A DNA stretch of 64,000 nucleotides from Dyadobacter sp. 676 (GCF_040448675.1 NZ_CP159289.1:3951001-4015000), one strand, 5' to 3'; shown: positions 36,593-47,189, numbered from the stretch's first letter. Notes: a model not told the origin generated them from the sequence alone. Translations and numbers: made by a program.

Positions 36593-38159
36593 ATGGAATA
36601 TTTCGACGAGCTAACGCGGTTTCTGGCGCAATGCCGCACCGATAACCTTAAAACCTCCCACTTTTCGAATGCGCTCGATGGTTTCAAAGTAAAGATCAGC
36701 TTTGGAAAAGGGCATCCGGCGCGTGTTCCCTGGATCGCTTTCCTGGCTCCCGGGCAGCACATCAGCAATGGCATTTACCCGTTTTATCTATTCTACAAAA
36801 ATCAGCAGATACTGGTACTCGCCTTTGGCATCAGCGAAACACTTTCCCCCCGAAATCCCCTGGCAGCAAGCAGGAGCGGAGACGATAGGAAGCTATTTTC
36901 AAAAACAAGGCTGGGAAAAACCCGCCAGGTATGCCGGATCGCTTGTATTCAGAGTTTACGATCCCGCCCGGCTCGACCGCACGCAGACGGAGGCCGACTT
37001 GCAGAAAATACTGGATATTTACCGCACCACCATCGGGCAGGAGCCGGATAAAACGCCCCGGCTGACCTGTGAGCTATTTTACAGGGATGCGCTGGAATGC
37101 GGCCTGAGAATTGACCACGATATGGTGATCCGGTTTATGGCCGCCCTCATTGCGAAGCCGTTTGTGATTCTTACAGGACTGTCGGGCGCCGGCAAAACAC
37201 GGTTAGCCCAGGCATTTGCACAATGGATTTGTGAATCGGAAGAGCAGTTTTGCCTCGTTCCGGTCGGTGCCGACTGGACCAACCGCGAACCGCTGCTGGG
37301 GTTCCCGAATGCGCTCGAACCGGGGCAATATGTGAGGCCGGAAAGTGGCGTTGTCGACCTCCTGACCGCAGCCGACACCAACCCGGCTAAACCCTATTTT
37401 CTGATCCTCGACGAGATGAACCTGAGCCATGTGGAAAGGTATTTTGCCGATTTTCTGAGCGGAATGGAATCGGGCGAGCGCATAAGGCTGCACAACGGGA
37501 GCGCCGGGAATGTACCGGCGCGGATCCGCGTGCCGTCTAATCTGTTTATCGTTGGCACCGTGAATATCGATGAAACGACCTACATGTTCAGTCCCAAAGT
37601 GCTGGACAGGGCCAGTGTGATCGAGTTCAGTATTTCACGGGCGCAAATGCAGGATTTTCTGGAATCCGATTTGAAAGCGGATCCCGGCGGGCTTATTGGG
37701 GCCGGAGGCCAGTGGGCGACGTCGTTTGTGGAAATGGCGCGGACCGGCGGGACGGAAAGCCCTTACCGGGAAAAAATCGGCAACGAATTACTGGCATTAT
37801 TCGAAATATTAAAACCCGCGGGTGCCGAATTCGGGTTCAGAAGTGCGACCGAAATACTCCGGTTTTCGGCGATTGTCCATCAGCTGGGCTCCCGGTGGCC
37901 GGTGCAGAAAATAATGGATGCTGCGCTGATGCAAAAGCTCCTGCCTAAAATTTACGGTTCGCGGAGAAAACTGGAACCGGTATTGAAAGCCCTGGGCAGG
38001 CGTTGCCTCACCGACCCGGATATGCTCGACGACTATCTCTCGGACAAGAAAGAAATCGTATTGTCGCAAGTGGCCGGTTACCCTATGGCTTTGGAAAAGA
38101 TCCGGCGGATTTACCGGAATCTGATCGACCATGGATTTGCCAGCTACGCGGAGGCCTGA
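36593..38159 (+). pseudogene. McrB-like AAA+ NTPase with MrcB N-terminal domain, frame interrupted
   Basis: Motor subunit of a McrBC-like system. The first frame (start ATG 36593) encodes a DUF3578/MrcB-type domain (PWIAFLAPGQHISNGIYPFYL). The rest of that domain and the AAA+ module lie in another frame. One extra C in the run at 36846-36851 explains the break; without it the protein is 521 residues. The NTPase has Walker A GLSGAGKT (36176-type position: 37176-37199), Walker B LILDEMN and the sensor block GTVNIDETTYMFSPKVLDRA, which replaces McrB's usual MNTADRS. The nuclease gene starts six bases after its stop. Confidence 0.83.
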
Positions 38160-38165
38160 TGCGCT

Positions 38166-40410
38166 ATGGAAGTAAACGAGCTCGTAATCAGTACAGAAAC
38201 CGCCGACGGCACAGTTTCGGTGCGGATCATCGCCGAAGAACGCGGCAGGCCGACGATCTTTCAACTGGACGAGTGGGAGGCTTACGAGAATGGCGAGGCG
38301 CCCGTCCAGTTGCTGGAAGGAAGTTTCTATGAATATGAAGTGATGGGCACATACCGCCTGTGCCCGTCGCCGGTGGTGATGCCTTCCCGCATTAACCCCA
38401 CCATGGGCCGGCTGGCGCCCCAGGTATACGTGGGAACACTGACAATCCAATTGCTGCGGCTCTCGGACGATCTGCCCCGCGGAGAAATCAGGGTGGAAAT
38501 CCGTTCGGGGAAAACAGGTTACCGGAGCGACTACCGCTTTATGCTGGAAGGGATTACCGAGCGCTGCACCGACCTGCTTTTTTACTATAACGCGCCGGTT
38601 ACCCATTCTTTTGCACCCGATTATCATACCGACCCGCGGACGTTGTACCAGCGGTTCGCGTTTGTGAATGCGGTGCTTTCCGGCAGGGAGTTTGAAATAG
38701 CTTTTCAAAGGATACTGAGGAATCCTATCACCAAATGGGCGGGCGACGAAGCCGAACGGGACATCCGGCGCATTGCCCGGCCCGATCGCAGAACGGCTGC
38801 GCAACTGGTTGCCAACGGTAACAGGGTCCCTCTTCCGGATAGTCACTCCCTGAAAGGGCGACTGGCGTCGGTGCCGTCCCGGTTGATAGTCGATTCCAGG
38901 ACGGATTCACCGGATACGCAGGAAAACCGGTTTGTAAAGCATGCTCTGGAGGTGTTCTCCGGATTTGTCACCCATATCAAAGGCATCGCGCCGGAGCGCA
39001 GCCGTTTTTATCAGGAAACGGTTTTACTGGAAAATCGGCTGAATCAAATGCTTTCCGTCCCTTTGTTCAAAGCAGTCGGCAAACCGGGCAGGCTTGTATT
39101 GAATGGCACGGGCCTGGTGCGGAAGGAAGGTTACAAACAGATTCTGCGGGTATGGCTGATGTTCGATCTGGCCGCGCGGCTTGTGTGGCGGGGTGGCGAC
39201 GACGTGTATCATGCCGGGAAGAAGGATGTGGCGGTGCTCTACGAGTATTGGCTGTTTTTTGAGCTTCTGGACCTTGTGAAAAGTGTGTTCTCGATTGAAC
39301 CGGCGCATGTCGGCGAGCTCATCAGGCCGACAAAGGACGGGTTGGGGTTACAACTGCGGCAAGGCCGGCACTTGCCCGTTAGTGGTGTTTTCGATGCCGG
39401 TTCGAGGAAATTGAATGTGGAATTCAGCTTTAACCGTTCATTTTCCGGGCAGAGCGATTACCCCCAGGCCGGTAGCTGGACCACGGGCATGCGGCCGGAT
39501 TTTACGTTATCCGTATGGCCCGCAGGCGTTTCGCAGGCCCAGGCCGAAACCGAGGAACTGATTGTGCACATTCATTTCGACGCCAAATACAAGGTTGAAT
39601 CGGTAGCCGGTGTATTTGGCGAAGCGGAAAAAGGCGGATATGGCCGACCATGACCGGGACGACCTGCTTAAAATGCATTCGTACAAGGACGCGATACGGC
39701 GTACGGCAGGGGCTTATGTGCTGTATCCCGGCGCGGGAGTTTATAAAAGAAAAGGGTTTCACGAGCTCATTCCCGGGCTCGGCGCATTTGCGATCCGCCC
39801 TTCCCGGACCGACAGCGGCCGGGATGAACTGAAACGTTTTCTCAACGACGTGGTGGCACATTTTCAGAACAGGGCGTCACAGCGCGAGAAAGTCGCCTTC
39901 CGGAATTTTACAATCTATAATGAGCGATCTGCCGACGAGTTGAGGGAACCGTTGCCGGAGGCGGTGGGCAAAAACCGTGATTTGATCCCCGACGATACAT
40001 TTGTGCTGGTCGGCTATTACAAAAACGATTCGCATCTGACCTGGATCCGGAAGCATAACCTGTACAACTTCCGCACAGGTGCACGGGCGGGCTCTCTGGC
40101 GCTCGGCGTGCGCGAGGTGAATGCCCGGTATTTGCTGCTTCACGGACCGGGCGAAACGGTTTCGGGTATGCTATTCAAGGTACGCAGCCCGGCGCCGCGA
40201 TTATTTTCGAAACAGGATTTATTGCAAAAGGGGTACCCCGCCCCTTCACGGGAGCTTTACCTGGTATACGAAACTGATCCGGAAGTGGAGCCGGAGTTCC
40301 TGCAAATGCGCTGGGACGTGACCCGCCTTCCTGGCTACCGCGCCAACAGGGCGTCGGGATTGCCGTTCTCCGTCAGTCTGACGGAATTAATGAAAGCACT
40401 GGTAAAATGA
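38166..40410 (+). pseudogene. DUF2357 PD-(D/E)XK nuclease-like protein, frame interrupted
   Basis: The McrC-like partner. Residues 1-490 include a beta-rich N-terminus, the DUF2357 core and a PD-(D/E)XK nuclease region: RPDFTLSVW, then HFDAKYKVES (Asp 39579-39581, Lys 39585-39587). The frame ends at 39653, while the next helix of the nuclease fold, DDLLKMHSYKDAIRRTAG, continues in the frame that starts at 39610. One extra A in 39628-39632 explains this; corrected length 747 residues. The C-terminal third (about 39860-40410) is unrecognised. Probably cleaves DNA directed by the McrB-like ATPase. Confidence 0.82.
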
Positions 40411-40495
40411 TCCTGCTTTTTTCGGTAGTATTTGGTGTGAAAGCCTTTTCTTACCAAATTATAAGAAACATTCATCGTTCCCGATTCCGTATTCA

Positions 40496-41248
40496 ATGAA
40501 ATCCAAAACACTCGTCGCCGCATTCCTCTTACTGGCTTTCAACGCTTTCTCCCAAACCAAGCTCAGCATTGTTTTCATCGGTAACAGCATTACCCAGGGC
40601 AAGGGAGGCGATAACGGTTTTCCGCCCCCTACACACGCCGTGAATTACCTGAAAGAGCAAAAAGGCGTAGATGATGTTTTGTTCGCCAACGCGGGCAGGA
40701 GCGGTTCCACGACGGTCGACTGGCTGCCGGGTACCGGCAAGTATTTTACACTGGCGACTACGGCGGCGGATAGCCTTTTCCTTCAAAAGGATCACCAGCT
40801 ATTGTTTTCAATAAAACTCGGCACCAACGACAGCGCCATCGAAGGGCCGAACGGCGCACCAGTTTCAAAGGAAAATTACAAAAAGAATGTCCAGACCATC
40901 GTTTCCGAGTTGCTGAAACGGTATCCGGGCAGCAAGGCGATTATCCACCACCCGATCTGGTACAGCACCAATACCTATAACCGCTCCAAATACCTGGCCG
41001 AGGGGCTGGAACGATTGCAAACGTACATTCCCGAGCTCGACGCGCTGATCGGGGAGTACAAGGTCACGGAACCCGGCCGGGTTTTCAAAGGAGATACCAA
41101 AGCATTTAAATATTTCAAAAAACATGCAGCCAGGCTTTTTAAGCCGGAGAATGGGCAGCAGGGAGTATTTTACCTGCACCCCAACGCCGAAGGAACGAAA
41201 GTGCTCGGGGAGTTCTGGGGAAAAGCGATCAGGAAAAATATCCCTTAA
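40496..41248 (+). CDS. Secreted SGNH/GDSL hydrolase
   Basis: A 250-residue periplasmic esterase or lipase-like enzyme. A signal peptide ends near residue 19 (NAFSQ). Block I is FIGNSITQG with the catalytic Ser, block III is LGTNDS, and block V is HPNAEGTK with the catalytic His. The C-terminal SGNH acceptor suggests acyl or acetyl removal from a carbohydrate. It starts 85 bases after the nuclease gene and is probably separate from the defence locus. Confidence 0.87.
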   Translation: MKSKTLVAAFLLLAFNAFSQTKLSIVFIGNSITQGKGGDNGFPPPTHAVNYLKEQKGVDDVLFANAGRSGSTTVDWLPGTGKYFTLATTAADSLFLQKDHQLLFSIKLGTNDSAIEGPNGAPVSKENYKKNVQTIVSELLKRYPGSKAIIHHPIWYSTNTYNRSKYLAEGLERLQTYIPELDALIGEYKVTEPGRVFKGDTKAFKYFKKHAARLFKPENGQQGVFYLHPNAEGTKVLGEFWGKAIRKNIP

Positions 41249-41268
41249 CGGGCGCGGCGGATTTTGCA

Positions 41269-41769
41269 TTAATTCTTCCTTACCGGCTTTAATCCCTTCA
41301 TCGCCTGCACTCCGACGAGCGGACTTTTGGGGATAGCAAGTAGTTTTTCCTCGTTTCCGGGTTCATGATATGCACGGTAACCGGCCAGATAGCGGTTAAT
41401 GATGAAATCTTCCTCGCGTTCGAACTGGATCGATGGCCCGTGGATGAATGCGGAGATGTTGTAGAGTTTTTTATGCCAGATGGCAGCGTTCAGATTACCG
41501 TCGAAGTGGTAATGGTTCTCGAACCCGCGATCGAACCTGAACACAATGGGTTTCCCTGCGTTTGCAAGCATGCTTTCGGGCGTGCCGGTGAGGGTAATGG
41601 GAATGTACGTTTTCTTTTCGTAGATAAATCCCCCGTGGGTGTTTTTGATATATTCCCGCATTTGTCGGGGCGCGTCTCCCACCAGCAGCACATCCACGAG
41701 GAGAATGTGTTCGGCGGTGTAAAACTGTCCGGGGTTCTGGATAAGCGGGAGTTGGGATATTCGGATCAT
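41269..41769 (-). CDS. Hypothetical protein, 166 residues
   Basis: I do not recognise a family. The product is soluble with no signal peptide or membrane segment; it is rich in aromatic residues and has a basic C-terminus (GLKPVRKN). The middle holds HGGFIYEKKTYIPITLTGTP (a beta-hairpin-like pattern). It is convergent with the SGNH gene, 20 bases apart. Codon use looks like its neighbours, which supports a real gene. Confidence 0.65.
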   Translation of the reverse strand: MIRISQLPLIQNPGQFYTAEHILLVDVLLVGDAPRQMREYIKNTHGGFIYEKKTYIPITLTGTPESMLANAGKPIVFRFDRGFENHYHFDGNLNAAIWHKKLYNISAFIHGPSIQFEREEDFIINRYLAGYRAYHEPGNEEKLLAIPKSPLVGVQAMKGLKPVRKN

Positions 41770-41924
41770 GGGTTGTATCTGACGCGATTCGGCGTATAAA
41801 ATTAGTTAACATTCCTATTGCCGCAATCGTCTCCGGTGCCGCGGATTTGTGTCGGGAATTTTTTCGGGAATTACTTGTAGTGGTAATTCCCGCACGATAT
41901 ATTGAGCCGAAATACAGGGTTATT

Positions 41925-42293
41925 ATGGTAAAAACATACAGATTTATAGCACTTCTGGGCGATGGTCGCGAAAGGTTCAGCGACAAGGAACTCGACTCGG
42001 AATGGCCTACTGAACCGATCGTCATCGATGCATTCGGGTTTTCGGATGTTTACAGGTATTCGGGGGTGGTTTTCCTGAATGAGGAATGGTTTACAAAGTA
42101 CAGCAAGAACTGGAAGAACGATACGACGGATATCGACAAACTGCTGGTGAACCTGATTAAATACTCGGTGAAGGATGCGCATTCGGAGAACCTGACGAAG
42201 ATCAGGAACTATCTGGCTTCACCACCGGAAACGGTACAGGAGTCGGTGGCGCTTTGGAAAAGTTTTTACGATCCGGCCTTGAAAACGATTTAA
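41925..42293 (+). CDS. Hypothetical protein, 122 residues
   Basis: A small soluble acidic protein that I do not recognise. I chose the ATG at 41925 (MVKTYRFIALLGDGRE), which gives the better N-terminus; the frame is open to 41847. The segment DVYRYSGVVFLNEEWFTKYSKNWKND suggests a mixed alpha/beta fold. It is divergent from the preceding hypothetical gene and followed by a stable hairpin at 42326-42355. Confidence 0.6.
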   Translation: MVKTYRFIALLGDGRERFSDKELDSEWPTEPIVIDAFGFSDVYRYSGVVFLNEEWFTKYSKNWKNDTTDIDKLLVNLIKYSVKDAHSENLTKIRNYLASPPETVQESVALWKSFYDPALKTI

Positions 42294-42325
42294 CCTTTTC
42301 GCGAAAGTGACGCCGGCGCATGATG

Positions 42326-42355
42326 GCCTGCGCTCCGGGTACCAGGAGCGCAGGC
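42326..42355. other. Perfect 11-bp stem-loop downstream of the 122-residue gene
   Basis: GCCTGCGCTCC (42326-42336) and GGAGCGCAGGC (42345-42355) pair perfectly around eight bases, 32 bases after the stop. It is followed by TGTTTG rather than a clean T run, so termination is plausible but not certain. The rest of 42356-42594 is GC-rich with no convincing gene. Confidence 0.55.
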
Positions 42356-42594
42356 TGTTTGCCGATGTTTCGTTATATCCCGGGTTTTGTTTCCGCGTGG
42401 CTGTTCCGTTCGCTCCGCTCATATCGGTCCGGTACTGCGGGATCGGCCTGGTCACATGATCCGCGGCCCGGTTTCTCACCCTGTTGACATACTCGTCCGC
42501 CGCAGCCGCCGATTCCACCATACGATGGGCGGTGTAATAAAGCCTGGCCCTGCATTTCGTGTGAAGGGCAAGCCACACGCCCCGGGGGAACGGA

Positions 42595-43596
42595 TCAATG
42601 ATTAACCATTTTCATTGCACCTTCGCTATACCGTGCACCGGTGTCGGGATAGCGGGCTATGAGCGTGTCGATGGCCTTCAAATCCTGTTCCGAAAGGCTG
42701 ACGTCCAGCGCGCCGGTGTTCTCTTCCAGGTATTTACGCTTTTTAGTCCCGGGAATCGGGATAATGTCGTCGCCTTGCGCAAGGACCCATGCGAGCGCGA
42801 GCTGCGCAGGAGTACACTGCTTGCCGGCGGCGATTTCGGCAAAGCCGGCTACGAGTTTCGCATTGTTATCGGCTACATCCTGCTGGTAACGGGGAAGCGT
42901 CTTGCGAAAATCTTCATCGGCCAGCGTTTGGGTATTCAATGTGTTGGTGACGAGCCCTCTCGCCAGTGGCGAATAGGGTACCAGTGAGATACCCAGCTCG
43001 CGGACCGTGTCGAGTATATCACCTTCCACATCCCGTGTGATCACCGAGTATTCGCTTTGCAGTGCGGCAATCGGGTGCACGGCGTGTGCCTTGCGGATCG
43101 ACGCCGCCGAGGCCTCGCTCAGGCCGAGGTAACGCACTTTGCCTTCTTTTACAAGCTCCGCCATAGCGCCAACCATTTCTTCGACCGGCACATTGGGATC
43201 CACTCTGTGGGCATAATAAAGGTCGATTGTGTCGATTTTCAGCCTTTTCAGGCTATTTTCAACCGCTATTTTCATCCACGCCGGCGAGCCGTCGAACCAC
43301 GCGCCGGCAGAGTTCCGCGGGGCGTTCACGTTCTCTCCGTAACGGAAACCGAATTTGGTGGCGATGAATACCTTGTCGCGGTTAGGGACGAGTACCTGCG
43401 AAATCAGTTTTTCGTTTTCCCCGTTGGCGTACATGTCGGCGGTGTCCCAGAAATTGATCCCAAGGTCGAGTGCGCGATGCAGGGTGGCAATGCTTTCGGC
43501 ATCGTCGGTCGGGCCGTAAGCGAAGCTCATGCCCATGCAGCCTAATCCAATGGCTGATAATTTTTCGTCTGTTCTTCCAAGCGTTCTGTATTGCAT
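42595..43596 (-). CDS. Aldo/keto reductase
   Basis: A NADPH-dependent carbonyl reductase of 333 residues with the (beta/alpha)8 AKR pattern. The catalytic tetrad is visible: Asp near residue 53 and Tyr58 in [13 protein letters not shown], Lys in VFIATKFG, and His in YYAHRVDP. The C-terminal [13 protein letters not shown] is the cofactor phosphate-binding segment. It resembles the AKR13/YakC group. It is 135 bases downstream of, and codirectional with, the AraC-type gene that may regulate it. Confidence 0.92.
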   Translation of the reverse strand: MQYRTLGRTDEKLSAIGLGCMGMSFAYGPTDDAESIATLHRALDLGINFWDTADMYANGENEKLISQVLVPNRDKVFIATKFGFRYGENVNAPRNSAGAWFDGSPAWMKIAVENSLKRLKIDTIDLYYAHRVDPNVPVEEMVGAMAELVKEGKVRYLGLSEASAASIRKAHAVHPIAALQSEYSVITRDVEGDILDTVRELGISLVPYSPLARGLVTNTLNTQTLADEDFRKTLPRYQQDVADNNAKLVAGFAEIAAGKQCTPAQLALAWVLAQGDDIIPIPGTKKRKYLEENTGALDVSLSEQDLKAIDTLIARYPDTGARYSEGAMKMVNH

Positions 43597-43730
43597 CTGT
43601 TTGGTGGCTATCGGCCGTCAGCTATCGGCCGGATGAGTAATGTATCGTCATCGGGATGTTCCCGATACCACAAAATTACCTGCGGGCGCCGGCCCCCTGT
43701 TTATAATTTTCAAACAGATCTTTATAAATA

Positions 43731-44639
43731 TCACACCGCTTTGGCGCGTACGTTGCCGGGAGTGAGGCCGGTCTGTTTTTTGAAGAAAATATTGAAGTAG
43801 GCCGGATATTCGAAGCCGAGGCTGTATGCGATTTCGGAAATGTTCCAGTCGGTGTGGTTGAGCAATGCCTGGGCTTCCTTCGTAATACGTGCCGAAATGT
43901 GTTCCGTGGTGGTTTTGCCGGTGATTTCCTTTATCGACCGGTTCAGGTGGTTGGCGTGTACCGACAGGCTTCGCGCATAGTCGTTCGCTGTTTTCAGCCG
44001 CAATGCATTTTCGGGGGTATCGATCGGAAACTGCCTTTCCAGCAGTTCCATAAATAACGAGGTAATGCGCGCCGATGCGTTCTTTTGACGCTCAAAAGTT
44101 TCGGCCGGCTGCATTTTCATCGCTTCATGAATGATCAGGTGCAGATAGTTGCGTAGCATGCCGTATTTGTGCGCATAGTCCGAGTCGATTTCCGCCATCA
44201 TCTTCCGGAAGATCATCGACAGCTCCCTCTGCTGCTGTTCATCGACGAAATAGACCGGATTTGCCCCGATCCTGAATAACGGAGAGTCCTGCAAAAAGTC
44301 CTTACGCTCGCTCGGGTGCACAAAAGTTTCCGTAAACAACGCAAACCAGCCGAGTTGCGTATCCGAGATCGCTTCCCACGAATAAGGCACCATCGGATTG
44401 GAAAAAAGCAACGCAGGACGATCTATTTCGATCCATTTGTCGGCATAATGTAACCGGCCCGTGCCTATAATGAATGAAACTTTGTAAAAGTCGCGGCGGC
44501 TGTACGGCGTCTTTTTGTAGCACGAATTTCGTTCGAACACGTTGAAGTGGCCTATGCCGGCATTGTTCAACGGGAGGTCAGCCGGATTGGCCTGCGGCAC
44601 CCTGCGGTAGAATTCCTGGATCGACTCGGTCTCTTTCAT
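43731..44639 (-). CDS. AraC-family transcriptional regulator
   Basis: A 302-residue regulator with an AraC-type cupin-like N-terminal sensor domain (about 25-170) and two C-terminal helix-turn-helix motifs (about 205-300), ending in the signature NISEIAYSLGFEYPAYFNIFFKK...TPGNVR (split across the second helix). It likely controls the downstream aldo/keto reductase gene. The upstream gap is 496 bases and holds a large short-repeat hairpin. Confidence 0.9.
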   Translation of the reverse strand: MKETESIQEFYRRVPQANPADLPLNNAGIGHFNVFERNSCYKKTPYSRRDFYKVSFIIGTGRLHYADKWIEIDRPALLFSNPMVPYSWEAISDTQLGWFALFTETFVHPSERKDFLQDSPLFRIGANPVYFVDEQQQRELSMIFRKMMAEIDSDYAHKYGMLRNYLHLIIHEAMKMQPAETFERQKNASARITSLFMELLERQFPIDTPENALRLKTANDYARSLSVHANHLNRSIKEITGKTTTEHISARITKEAQALLNHTDWNISEIAYSLGFEYPAYFNIFFKKQTGLTPGNVRAKAV

Positions 44640-44797
44640 ACTTCAATATTATAAAATTCAAATAGCAGTTGCTGCTATGATAGTTTCCGTAATACCGGAA
44701 TTAACCACTTTTTAATTTCGAAGTAAACCACTCGTTCAAAGAATTGGACTATGTGGAATATGTCAAAATGGATTATGGAGGTAGTCCGGGGCGACGG

Positions 44798-45135
44798 TAA
44801 TTTTGAATGAGTGAATGGGTGAATGAGGCGCCGTGGAACGGGGAATGGGCCGCCGTGGAGGGGTGAATTTTGAATAACCGAATGGAGTTACCGAGTTGGT
44901 GATTAAATAGATTTTAGGTGTTTTTTTAATAGTTTATTCATTGATTTCCAAGTAGTGCATTCATATTCAAAAGTTCCGGTATCCAAACCCTTGACATTGA
45001 CTAATTCTCCGCTCCATAGCGGCTCATTGGCATATTCAAAATTCAGGGCCTATTCTCCGTTCCACGGCGGCCCATTCAACAATTCACTCATTCAACATTC
45101 AACCATTCACTCATTCAATCATTCAAAATTCAGCC
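44798..45135. repeat. Large hairpin of GAATGA-type short tandem repeats
   Basis: The left arm (44798-44895) has units such as TGAATGAG / TGAATGGG plus the block GGGCCGCCGTGGA. The right arm (about 45001-45135) carries the complement: TTCACTCATTCAA repeated at roughly 8-base spacing, plus TTCCACGGCGGCCC. The AT-rich middle is about 105 bases. It fills the gap between the divergent AraC and AhpD-like genes and reaches the latter's ATG. The remaining gap (44640-44797) shows nothing further. Confidence 0.7.
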
Positions 45136-45591
45136 ATGTCCCACCGCAAACCAACCAGTGAACTGACTCCCAAGGCCTTCGCGGCTGTGCGGGAACTTGA
45201 AAAGTACGTCGCGTCCACGGGGCTCGACAAGGTACATTATAAGCTGATCAAAATCCGGGCTTCGCAGATCAACGGCTGCGGGTTTTGTCTGGATATGCAC
45301 GCGCGCCAGGCCCGCGAGCTGGGCATCAGCGAACAGCGTATCTATATGCTGAGCGCCTGGCGCGAGGCCAGTATTTATACCGAGGAAGAAAAGGCCATTC
45401 TTGCATTGACAGAGCAGGTGACACTCATTGCCAACGGCGGCGTGAGCGACGAGGTGTATAACCGCGCGGTGGAACTGCTTGGAGAGGAGTATACCAAAGC
45501 CGTTGTGATGGGCGTAGTGGCGATCAGCGCATGGAACCGCATTATGATCACAGACCAGGTTGTCGTAAACGCAGTTCCGGATTATGTTTAA
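45136..45591 (+). CDS. Carboxymuconolactone decarboxylase/AhpD-like protein
   Basis: A 151-residue all-helical protein of the CMD superfamily with the redox motif NGCGFCLDMHARQAR (CxxC plus His). This is typical of AhpD-like alkylhydroperoxidase-related proteins, which reduce peroxides or act on small ketones. The start codon directly abuts the repeat hairpin. Its stop overlaps the upstream end of the next frame, so the two genes are probably cotranscribed. Confidence 0.88.
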   Translation: MSHRKPTSELTPKAFAAVRELEKYVASTGLDKVHYKLIKIRASQINGCGFCLDMHARQARELGISEQRIYMLSAWREASIYTEEEKAILALTEQVTLIANGGVSDEVYNRAVELLGEEYTKAVVMGVVAISAWNRIMITDQVVVNAVPDYV

Positions 45592-45607
45592 CAGTCGTCC
45601 TATCCGA

Positions 45608-46408
45608 ATGAGCAGTCAGTCCGAAAAGGCCGATTTGCTTAAAAAATTACATCACAGCGGCAAAATGCTCGTTTTGCCGAATATATGGGATGCCGCCGGT
45701 GCCATGTTGCTCGAAAAGCTTGGATACCCCGCGGTAGCTACGGCCAGTGCGGCCATTGCCCGGGCAAACGGCTTTGAGGATGGAGAACGCATCCCGTTTG
45801 ATTCACTGCTGCTGATCATTTCACAGATTGTTAAGTCCGTGAATGTGCCGGTGACGGTGGATATGGAAGCGGGGTATGCCAGCGACCATGAGACTTTGAG
45901 GTCGAATATCCGTCGCCTGATAGCGGCGGGAGTGGCCGGTATCAATATCGAGGATACCGATGTGAATAGCCGTGCCTTGTTGCCCGTAGAGGAGCAGGTC
46001 GAGAAATTGAGGGTGATCGGCAGGGTGGCGGACCGGGAGAATACCCGGCTGTTCGTCAACGCCCGGACGGATATTTTCCTCGTCAAGCCCGATCTGCCCG
46101 AAGACCAAAAGCTGGCACTTGCAATCGAGCGCGGGCGTGCTTACGTAGGCGCAGGCGCGGACGGCGTGTACCCGATTTTCGTGACGGACGAAGAGACCAT
46201 CAAAACGTTGGTGAACGCATTGAAGGTGCCCGTGAATGTGCTTGCCAGGCCCGGGGCACCCGACCTGGATGCACTCCAGCGGCTCGGTGTGGCGCGTGTC
46301 AGTTTCGGTCCCAATGTACACCGTGCGACGTTGTCGTATATGGAAGACCTTTTGAAGAAAGTGAGGGATGGCCTGAGCCATCAGCCCGTTACCGGACTGC
46401 CCGGTTGA
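45608..46408 (+). CDS. Isocitrate lyase/PEP mutase family protein
   Basis: A 266-residue (beta/alpha)8 enzyme. It shows LPNIWDAAGAMLLEKLG at the start, the Mg-binding VTVDMEAGYA, and IEDTD plus FVNARTD downstream. The family includes PEP mutase, phosphonopyruvate hydrolase and 2-methylisocitrate lyase. The lyase signature KKCGH is not present, so the reaction is open. I chose the ATG at 45608; another at 45584 overlaps the previous gene. The phosphonate operon nearby makes a carbon-phosphorus role possible but unproven. Confidence 0.85.
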   Translation: MSSQSEKADLLKKLHHSGKMLVLPNIWDAAGAMLLEKLGYPAVATASAAIARANGFEDGERIPFDSLLLIISQIVKSVNVPVTVDMEAGYASDHETLRSNIRRLIAAGVAGINIEDTDVNSRALLPVEEQVEKLRVIGRVADRENTRLFVNARTDIFLVKPDLPEDQKLALAIERGRAYVGAGADGVYPIFVTDEETIKTLVNALKVPVNVLARPGAPDLDALQRLGVARVSFGPNVHRATLSYMEDLLKKVRDGLSHQPVTGLPG

Positions 46409-46437
46409 GCGCACGATTATATTATGTTTACCATCAG

Positions 46438-46476
46438 AATCTCCCGGCTGCCGCAATCGGGAGATTTTCTATTTTT
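46438..46476 (+). terminator. Rho-independent terminator after the PEP mutase family gene
   Basis: AATCTCCCG and CGGGAGATT pair perfectly around an 11-base loop, followed by TTCTATTTTT. Confidence 0.85.
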
Positions 46477-46538
46477 AGACGGAAATTAGGATTTAATTTG
46501 TATCCTTATTTAATGTAACCGTTTATCACGCTCAGCAC

Positions 46539-47117
46539 ATGCAGGAGGATATTCTTTTTCAGATCAGCAACAAGTTAAAGGAAATCAGAAAAAGCAAGGG
46601 AGTTACCCTTCAGGAAATAGCCGACGAGGCTGGCGTGACGAAAAGTCTTGTGTCCCAGATCGAAAACAGCCGCACGATCCCCTCGTTGCCGGTGATGCTC
46701 GGGCTGATCAAGGCATTGGATATTGACCTGAACGTATTTTTCAAGGATATCATCTCGACCGCGCCGGGCGAAAATGTGCTAATCCGGCGCAAAGAGGAAT
46801 ACCAGCCGTTTACGAAGGAGAATGCCAAAGGTTATTTCTACCAGCGCATATTCAGCAAGCAGTTCAAGGACAACCATATCGACGTGGTGCTATTGCGGCT
46901 CGAAAGGGACGCAAAGCGGCCTATGGTGCGCACCAATGCATTCGAATTCAAATATGTGCTGTCGGGTGCGGTGGAATACACGGTCGGGAAAAATAAATAT
47001 GTTCTGAACCAGGGCGATTCAATGTTCTTTGATGCCAACGAGCTGCATAACCTCAAATGCCACGAATGCGACGAGGCTGTGTTGTTGGTGATTTATTTCT
47101 TCAACGAAGCACAGTAG
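46539..47117 (+). CDS. XRE-family regulator with C-terminal cupin domain
   Basis: A 192-residue regulator. Residues 8-62 form an XRE helix-turn-helix (VTLQEIADEAGVTKSLVSQIEN), and residues about 110-188 form a cupin barrel (LSGAVEYTVGKNKYVLNQGD, then NELHNLKC). The cupin usually binds the effector. It precedes the phosphonate operon by 305 bases on the same strand and is the likely controller of it. It has its own start after the terminator at 46438-46476. Confidence 0.9.
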   Translation: MQEDILFQISNKLKEIRKSKGVTLQEIADEAGVTKSLVSQIENSRTIPSLPVMLGLIKALDIDLNVFFKDIISTAPGENVLIRRKEEYQPFTKENAKGYFYQRIFSKQFKDNHIDVVLLRLERDAKRPMVRTNAFEFKYVLSGAVEYTVGKNKYVLNQGDSMFFDANELHNLKCHECDEAVLLVIYFFNEAQ

Positions 47118-47189
47118 AGCGTGTCCGTACTGATTTTTTTGTTAAATATTAATTAACAATCGCTTAATCTTCATGGCGGAATAGTTCGC

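Noticed and set aside
42219..42578. 119-codon minus-strand frame downstream of the aldo/keto reductase.
   Set aside because: Arg/Ala-rich translation, overlaps a real gene and a hairpin; looks non-coding.
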